DNA of 9,659 bases from Actinomycetota bacterium. Its GTDB lineage: Bacteria; Actinomycetota; Actinomycetes; Streptosporangiales; Streptosporangiaceae. A program made the translations under genes and the position numbers. The notes beneath the pieces are model-generated. The model was not told the DNA's origin. It searched no databases and saw only the letters and a program-made list of their open reading frames with translations. Below, one piece after another: positions 6,205-9,659 of this stretch. Where the stretch lies: assembly GCA_003168295.1 (NCBI GenBank), contig PMST01000411.1, positions 2,267 to 11,925 on the forward strand, read 5' to 3'. Within the stretch, counting starts at the first letter, position 1; each line of letters starts with the position of its first letter.

Positions 6205-8194
6205 GGCTAGCCGCGCTGAGGGCGAAGGCCAGCAGGGAATCGGCGGTGTAGTCGTCGGCGGGCTCCACCGACGGCCAGGAGACCACGTTGTCCTCATAGG
6301 CGGCGGTCTTGGTGTCGAACGGCGCGAAGTCGCCCGCGCTGCAGGCGCGCATCCCGGAGACCGTGCCCAGCCCTTCGAAATTGGCCGGGCTGCTCGGGCC
6401 GTCTGTCGCCGCGCCCAGCTGGATGCTCCCGCTGCCGGTGAGCGAACCCGCCAGGTTGGCGATCTCGCTCTGCATGCAGTGCGGGAACACCGTTCCCGCG
6501 CCGACCACGAAGGAGCTGCCCCAGCCGTTCGCGCCGAGCGCGAAGTTCAGCTGCTGCTGGGCGAAGGCCTGGTACTGGCCGGAGCCGCCGTTCTCCTGGT
6601 AAAGCGCGTCGGTGATGAACAGGCCGAACGCGTGCGGTGCGGCGTCGGCGGGACCGAGCTGGGTGCCAAGCGCGAACGGGTCGCCCTTGGCCCAGTCCTC
6701 GCCGGTGCGCAGCTGCGCGGCCATGTCGTCAAGCAGCGTCCGCGGCGCGATCACCGGGCTGAACCCGTCAGCCTGCGATGCCTGCCGCATCGCCTGCAGC
6801 AGCTCGGCCTCGGCGACTGCGCCGTTGTCGTACAGGTTGAAGGTGTCGCCGTCGGCGGGGTGCCCCTGCGCGATGTACGCCCGGGCCCAGCGGGCCGCGG
6901 TCGCCAGGTCGGCGCGCAGCTGTCCGGCCGGGGCGCCGGTCGCCTCATCCGCCAGCGCGATCTCGGCGGCGCCCCACGCCATGTCACTCTTCCACTCGGT
7001 ACCCGGGTAGTAGTCGCTGGGGAACGCGGTGACGATGTGCCCGACGTCGGTGGTCTTCGCCATCGCGTAGACGCCCCGGGCCAGGCCGAGCATGTGCTGG
7101 GCCTGCGCCGGGTCTGTGCTCGCGTCGAGCTGGGCCCCGAGGGCGAAGTCGGCGGCGAAGCGGCCCGCCAGGTCCGGGCTGACCGGCTTACCTGGCGGGG
7201 CGGCCTCGAACACGGGCCGGTACTTGACGAAGTAAGCGGTCGGGCCGGGGTTGCCGCCGGGCTTGACGTTCAGGTGGTCTTCTTGCTGGGGCAGGAACCA
7301 GAAGTTGTAATCACCCTGGATCTGGCCCAGCGGGTACTTGGTGGTGGACGCGCTGCCGTTGCCGATGCCGACCTGCGCGTACAGGACCTTGAGCACGGGA
7401 TTCCACAGCTTGGTGATCCACTGCAGGCCGAAGGTCGCCTCCGGCTGGAGCGCCGGATAGCTGCCCGGGAAGTCGCGCGCCGCGATCAGCATGAGCGCGT
7501 CGGTGTAGCTCGCGGTGTAGGCGAACTTCTCGTACCCGCCGCCGGCGTCGAACCAGCCCCCGGACACGTCCACCGGCCCGCCGATCTTCTTCAGCGTGCC
7601 GAGCAGGTTGTCGTTGCTGTCGTAGGCCGGGTCCGCGTAGACGTAGGCGTTCTCGTCGGTCAGGTTGGCGGGCTGGCGGCCAAGTACGGCGGAGTCGACG
7701 TCCGGGCCGTCGCGCTCGGAGGTGAAGTACTGCACGGCGTTGTCCACCAGCTGGCGGTACAGCTGCGATCCGTCCCCGATGGTGAACGTGGGGGAGACCG
7801 CGGCGGCGGGGGAGACCAGCTTGACCTGATACTGCCCTGGGGTGCGCACGCCGGTGAAGCTGAGCTGGTAGACGGCCTGGTAGCCGGAGTTCCACGAGCC
7901 CAGGTCGTCGGTGGACGTGCCTCGGTAGGCGACGCCGTAGGGCGTGGTGACCTCGAAGCTCACCCGGCTCACCGGCCGGGCCAGCATCGCGAAAGCCACC
8001 TTGGAACTCGACGAGGTGTACCCCACCTGGTTAATCCGGACCTCTGCGGAACGTTCGTCAGTTTTGGCCGCCATAGCGACCGAAACTGACGAACGATCGC
8101 GGGTCACCGCAATTGCCGAGGAGGGCGTGGCTATTGTTGCGGCTGCTACTGCCGCCGCGGCCGCAAGGGTGATCGCAAGCAGGCGGTTTCTCAT
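6197..8194 (-). CDS. Exported glycoside hydrolase family 9 (endoglucanase/glucosaminidase-like)
   Basis: The product is 665 residues from ATG 8194, with GGGAG (8206-8202) 7 nt upstream. Residues 1 to about 30 form a signal peptide (MRNRLL, long Ala-rich core, SSAIA). An Ig-like CelD_N domain follows (about 50-140, starting EVRINQVGY), then an alpha/alpha-barrel GH9 domain to the end. Landmarks are GGPVDVSGGWFDAGGGYEKF (about 205-224), WGAAEIALAD, LGANGWGSSFVVGAGTVFPH (about 553-572) and the C-terminal SVEPADDYTA, whose Glu644 aligns with the GH9 acid (NEVAxxYNA). The usual DAGD is DAGG, so the canonical base Asp appears replaced; Asp216 remains. GH9 includes cellulases and also the exo-glucosaminidase of Vibrio chitin operons. 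The ATG overlaps the GH4 stop as ATGA. The kinase gene overlaps its end. Substrate and activity are open. Confidence 0.9.
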   Translation of the reverse strand: MRNRLLAITLAAAAAVAAATIATPSSAIAVTRDRSSVSVAMAAKTDERSAEVRINQVGYTSSSSKVAFAMLARPVSRVSFEVTTPYGVAYRGTSTDDLGSWNSGYQAVYQLSFTGVRTPGQYQVKLVSPAAAVSPTFTIGDGSQLYRQLVDNAVQYFTSERDGPDVDSAVLGRQPANLTDENAYVYADPAYDSNDNLLGTLKKIGGPVDVSGGWFDAGGGYEKFAYTASYTDALMLIAARDFPGSYPALQPEATFGLQWITKLWNPVLKVLYAQVGIGNGSASTTKYPLGQIQGDYNFWFLPQQEDHLNVKPGGNPGPTAYFVKYRPVFEAAPPGKPVSPDLAGRFAADFALGAQLDASTDPAQAQHMLGLARGVYAMAKTTDVGHIVTAFPSDYYPGTEWKSDMAWGAAEIALADEATGAPAGQLRADLATAARWARAYIAQGHPADGDTFNLYDNGAVAEAELLQAMRQASQADGFSPVIAPRTLLDDMAAQLRTGEDWAKGDPFALGTQLGPADAAPHAFGLFITDALYQENGGSGQYQAFAQQQLNFALGANGWGSSFVVGAGTVFPHCMQSEIANLAGSLTGSGSIQLGAATDGPSSPANFEGLGTVSGMRACSAGDFAPFDTKTAAYEDNVVSWPSVEPADDYTADSLLAFALSAASLG
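8052..8095. repeat. 13-bp perfect inverted repeat inside the GH9 5' region
   Basis: CGTTCGTCAGTTT (8052-8064) and its exact reverse complement AAACTGACGAACG (8083-8095) flank an 18-nt spacer. It lies in codons for the linker between signal peptide and Ig-like domain (residues about 34-48). The arms are clearly less GC-rich than the surroundings. It could be an mRNA hairpin, an intragenic operator or a remnant insertion. Confidence 0.6.
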
Positions 8195-9456
8195 CTGCTT
8201 TCTCCCGATGCCCATGGAAGGTATTGGGCGTTTTCCGCGAGCAGGCGGTCGGTCAGGCACTCCGCGTGGTCGGCCTGACCAACGAGCGGGTGGGCGAGCA
8301 GTGCGTCGTAGACCCGCTGGCGCCCGCCGTGGATCGCGGCCTCGAGCGCGAGTTCCTCGTACGCGTAGGTGTGCGCGATCAGCCCGCGCAGCAGCGGCTC
8401 GACCGGCTCGACCGGCACCGGGACGGCACCGCCGCTACCGATGACGGCGGGTACCTCGATCACGGCGTCGGCGGGCAGGAACGGCAGCGTCCGGCCGTTG
8501 CTCGTGTTGACCACCTGGGTGTCGCGCCGGTCGCCGGACAGCGAGGCGAGCAGGTCCACCGCCGCCTCGGAGTACCAGGCACCGCCGCGCTGAGCCAGCT
8601 GGGGCGGCTTGGTGTCAAGCGCCGGGTCGGCGTACAGCTCGAGGAGCTCAGCCTCCAGCCTGGCCACTTCCTCGGCGCGGGTGACCGCGCCGCGCTGCGA
8701 GGCGACCACCGCGTCGTGGGCGTAGTAGTAGCGCAGGTAGTACGACGGCACCATGCCCAGGTGCCGGATGAAGTCCGCGGGCATCCCGGTGTGCGACGCG
8801 ATCTCCTCCGCATGCTTTTCCAGCAGCTCGGGCAGCACGTCCACCCCGTCCACGAGCACCGAGCGTTCCCAGGTCAGGTGGTTCAGGCCCACGTGCCCCA
8901 GGGACACCCGCGACGGCGGGACGCCGAGCAGGGAGGCGAAATCACGCTGGAACCCGATCGCCACGTTGCACAGGCCGACGGCGCGGTGACCGGAGGAAAG
9001 CAGCGCCCGGGTGACGATCCCCACCGGATTGGTGAAATCGATGATGAAGGCTGAGGGCGAAGCCCGCCGGCGGGCCCGTTCCGCCAGATCCAGGACAACG
9101 GGGACGGTGCGGAGCGCCTTGGCCAGGCCCCCGGCCCCGGTGGTCTCCTGCCCGACGCAGCCGCAGTCCAGCGGCCAGGTCTCGTCGCGCTGCCGGGCGG
9201 CCTGACCGCCGATCCGGAGCTGGAACAAGATCGCGTCCGCGCCTTCGGTGCCCTCGTCCACGCTGCCGGTCCAGCGCACGTCGGCGGGATGGTCGTGCGC
9301 GGCCATGATCCGGGCCGAGACGGGCCCGACCCGGGCCAGCCGATCGGGGTCGGGATCCACCAGGACCAGCTCCTGGACGCCCGGGAGCAGTCGGCCGATG
9401 CCGTCCGCGAGTTCCGGTGTGTAGGTGGACCCGCCGCCGATCACCGCCAGTTTCAC
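8191..9456 (-). CDS. GH4 6-phospho-beta-glucosidase-like hydrolase (LicH/ChbF type)
   Basis: The product is 421 residues from GTG 9456, giving the family-typical N-terminus KLAVIGGGSTYTPEL with the NAD-binding GGGS loop. Further GH4 marks are LRIGGQAARQRDE (80-92), CGCVGQETTGAGG (98-110), DFTNPVGIV (140-148), metal-site Cys163 in GLCNVAIGFQRD and His193 in GLNHLTW, and a Tyr-rich SYYLRYYYAHDAV (238-250) holding the likely catalytic Tyr. The active site looks complete. Family enzymes need NAD and a divalent metal and cleave 6-phosphorylated beta-glucosides or, in ChbF, chitobiose derivatives, by oxidation-elimination in the cytoplasm. GTG 9456 has an AGGGAG just upstream. GTG 9480, overlapping the ABC gene stop as GTGA, is an alternative that adds 8 residues. 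The stop overlaps the GH9 ATG. Confidence 0.9.
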   Translation of the reverse strand: MKLAVIGGGSTYTPELADGIGRLLPGVQELVLVDPDPDRLARVGPVSARIMAAHDHPADVRWTGSVDEGTEGADAILFQLRIGGQAARQRDETWPLDCGCVGQETTGAGGLAKALRTVPVVLDLAERARRRASPSAFIIDFTNPVGIVTRALLSSGHRAVGLCNVAIGFQRDFASLLGVPPSRVSLGHVGLNHLTWERSVLVDGVDVLPELLEKHAEEIASHTGMPADFIRHLGMVPSYYLRYYYAHDAVVASQRGAVTRAEEVARLEAELLELYADPALDTKPPQLAQRGGAWYSEAAVDLLASLSGDRRDTQVVNTSNGRTLPFLPADAVIEVPAVIGSGGAVPVPVEPVEPLLRGLIAHTYAYEELALEAAIHGGRQRVYDALLAHPLVGQADHAECLTDRLLAENAQYLPWASGESR

Positions 9457-9476
9457 GAGCTCCCTCTTCCTGACGC

Positions 9477-9659
9477 TCACGAGAAGGCCTTCACTTCCGC
9501 GCCGGTCTGGGCGACATGGCAGGCCACGTCGTGTCCGGGCACCAGTTCGGCCAGTACCGGCGTGACCTGCCCGCAGGTGTCGATGGCCAGCGGGCAGCGC
9601 CAGCGGAACCGGCAGCCGGGCACCGGGTCGATAACCCTGGGCGGCTCGCCGCGGTCGGT
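9477..9659 (-). CDS. Opp/Dpp-type ABC transporter ATP-binding protein, C-terminal part
   Basis: The frame is open to the window edge and stops with TGA at 9479-9477, leaving the last 60 residues. They form the oligopeptide/dipeptide transporter C-terminal domain (PF08352): GEPPRVIDPVPGCRFRWRCP, LAIDTCGQ, LAELVPGHDVACHV. The Cys spacing (GCRF, RCP, DTC, ACH) is that of DppD/DppF/OppD/OppF ATPases, some of which bind an iron-sulphur cluster there. The Walker motifs lie outside the window. In the family the protein powers uptake of peptides, and in several bacteria and archaea of cello- or chito-oligosaccharides. Its stop overlaps the GTG at 9480 and it leads directly into the GH4 gene, so sugar-oligomer import is the better guess here. 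Confidence 0.92.
   Translation of the reverse strand, partial: TDRGEPPRVIDPVPGCRFRWRCPLAIDTCGQVTPVLAELVPGHDVACHVAQTGAEVKAFS

Noticed and set aside
6205..6297. N-terminal extension of the kinase to ATG 6297
   Set aside because: It would overlap the GH9 3' end by about 100 nt and adds a Pro/Ser/Trp-rich stretch outside the kinase fold; the TTG overlapping the GH9 stop fits operon coupling better.
5690..8089. 799-codon plus-strand open frame opposite the GH9 and kinase genes
   Set aside because: It is antisense to two well-recognised proteins, its translation is Arg/Gly/Val-rich without any domain, and long antisense frames are expected from high-GC codon bias.
8224..9054. 276-codon plus-strand frame opposite GH4
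   Set aside because: Shadow of the GH4 gene: no recognisable domain and no plausible RBS.
1..9659. CRISPR array, tRNA/rRNA genes, insertion sequences, phage genes
   Set aside because: I looked for spaced direct repeats, clover-leaf patterns, transposase motifs and integrase or phage proteins and saw none.

Overview
The window looks like chromosomal DNA of a high-GC, soil-type filamentous actinomycete (Streptomyces / Streptosporangiales-like; I cannot name the species). The base composition is strongly GC-rich. GTG and TTG starts are common, and there is an XRE-DUF5753 / DUF397 pair next to an RsbW-like ATPase, a trio almost confined to such bacteria.

Left part, plus strand (1-2890): the 3' end of pcaG (protocatechuate 3,4-dioxygenase alpha subunit); a PF00756-type esterase; then two tandem paralogous lipoproteins of the COG4315 / PF03640 secreted-repeat family. 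A very strong intrinsic terminator separates the two lipoprotein genes. The second copy has lost one base just after its start codon, so its well-placed RBS and ATG are out of frame with an otherwise intact body.

Middle (2852-4579): a regulatory module resembling the aba / whiJ-bldB-like loci of Streptomyces. An RsbW-type ATP-binding protein on the minus strand diverges from an XRE-DUF5753 regulator, which overlaps a small DUF397 gene. The 173-bp divergent spacer holds a perfect 14-bp inverted repeat around CACGTG and a third, near-identical copy just before the regulator: a good operator candidate. Perfect hairpin terminators bound the module on both sides.

Right part, minus strand (9659 down to 4620): one tightly packed, overlapping operon read leftward. 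It holds the C-terminus of an Opp/Dpp-type ABC transporter ATPase, a GH4 (NAD/metal-dependent 6-phospho-beta-glucosidase-like) hydrolase, an exported GH9 hydrolase, a BadF/BadG-type (N-acetyl)glucosamine kinase-like protein and a hypothetical protein. Start/stop overlaps (GTGA or near, ATGA, an 8-nt overlap, a 4-nt gap) imply translational coupling. The set resembles the Vibrio chitin/chitosan-oligosaccharide operon (Opp-type importer, GH9 glucosaminidase, BadF-type glucosamine kinase) with GH4 added. I infer uptake and breakdown of a beta-linked gluco- or amino-sugar oligosaccharide without a PTS; the substrate is not proven. Points of interest are a replaced second Asp in the GH9 DAGD motif, a 13-bp inverted repeat inside the GH9 gene and the unrecognised last operon gene.
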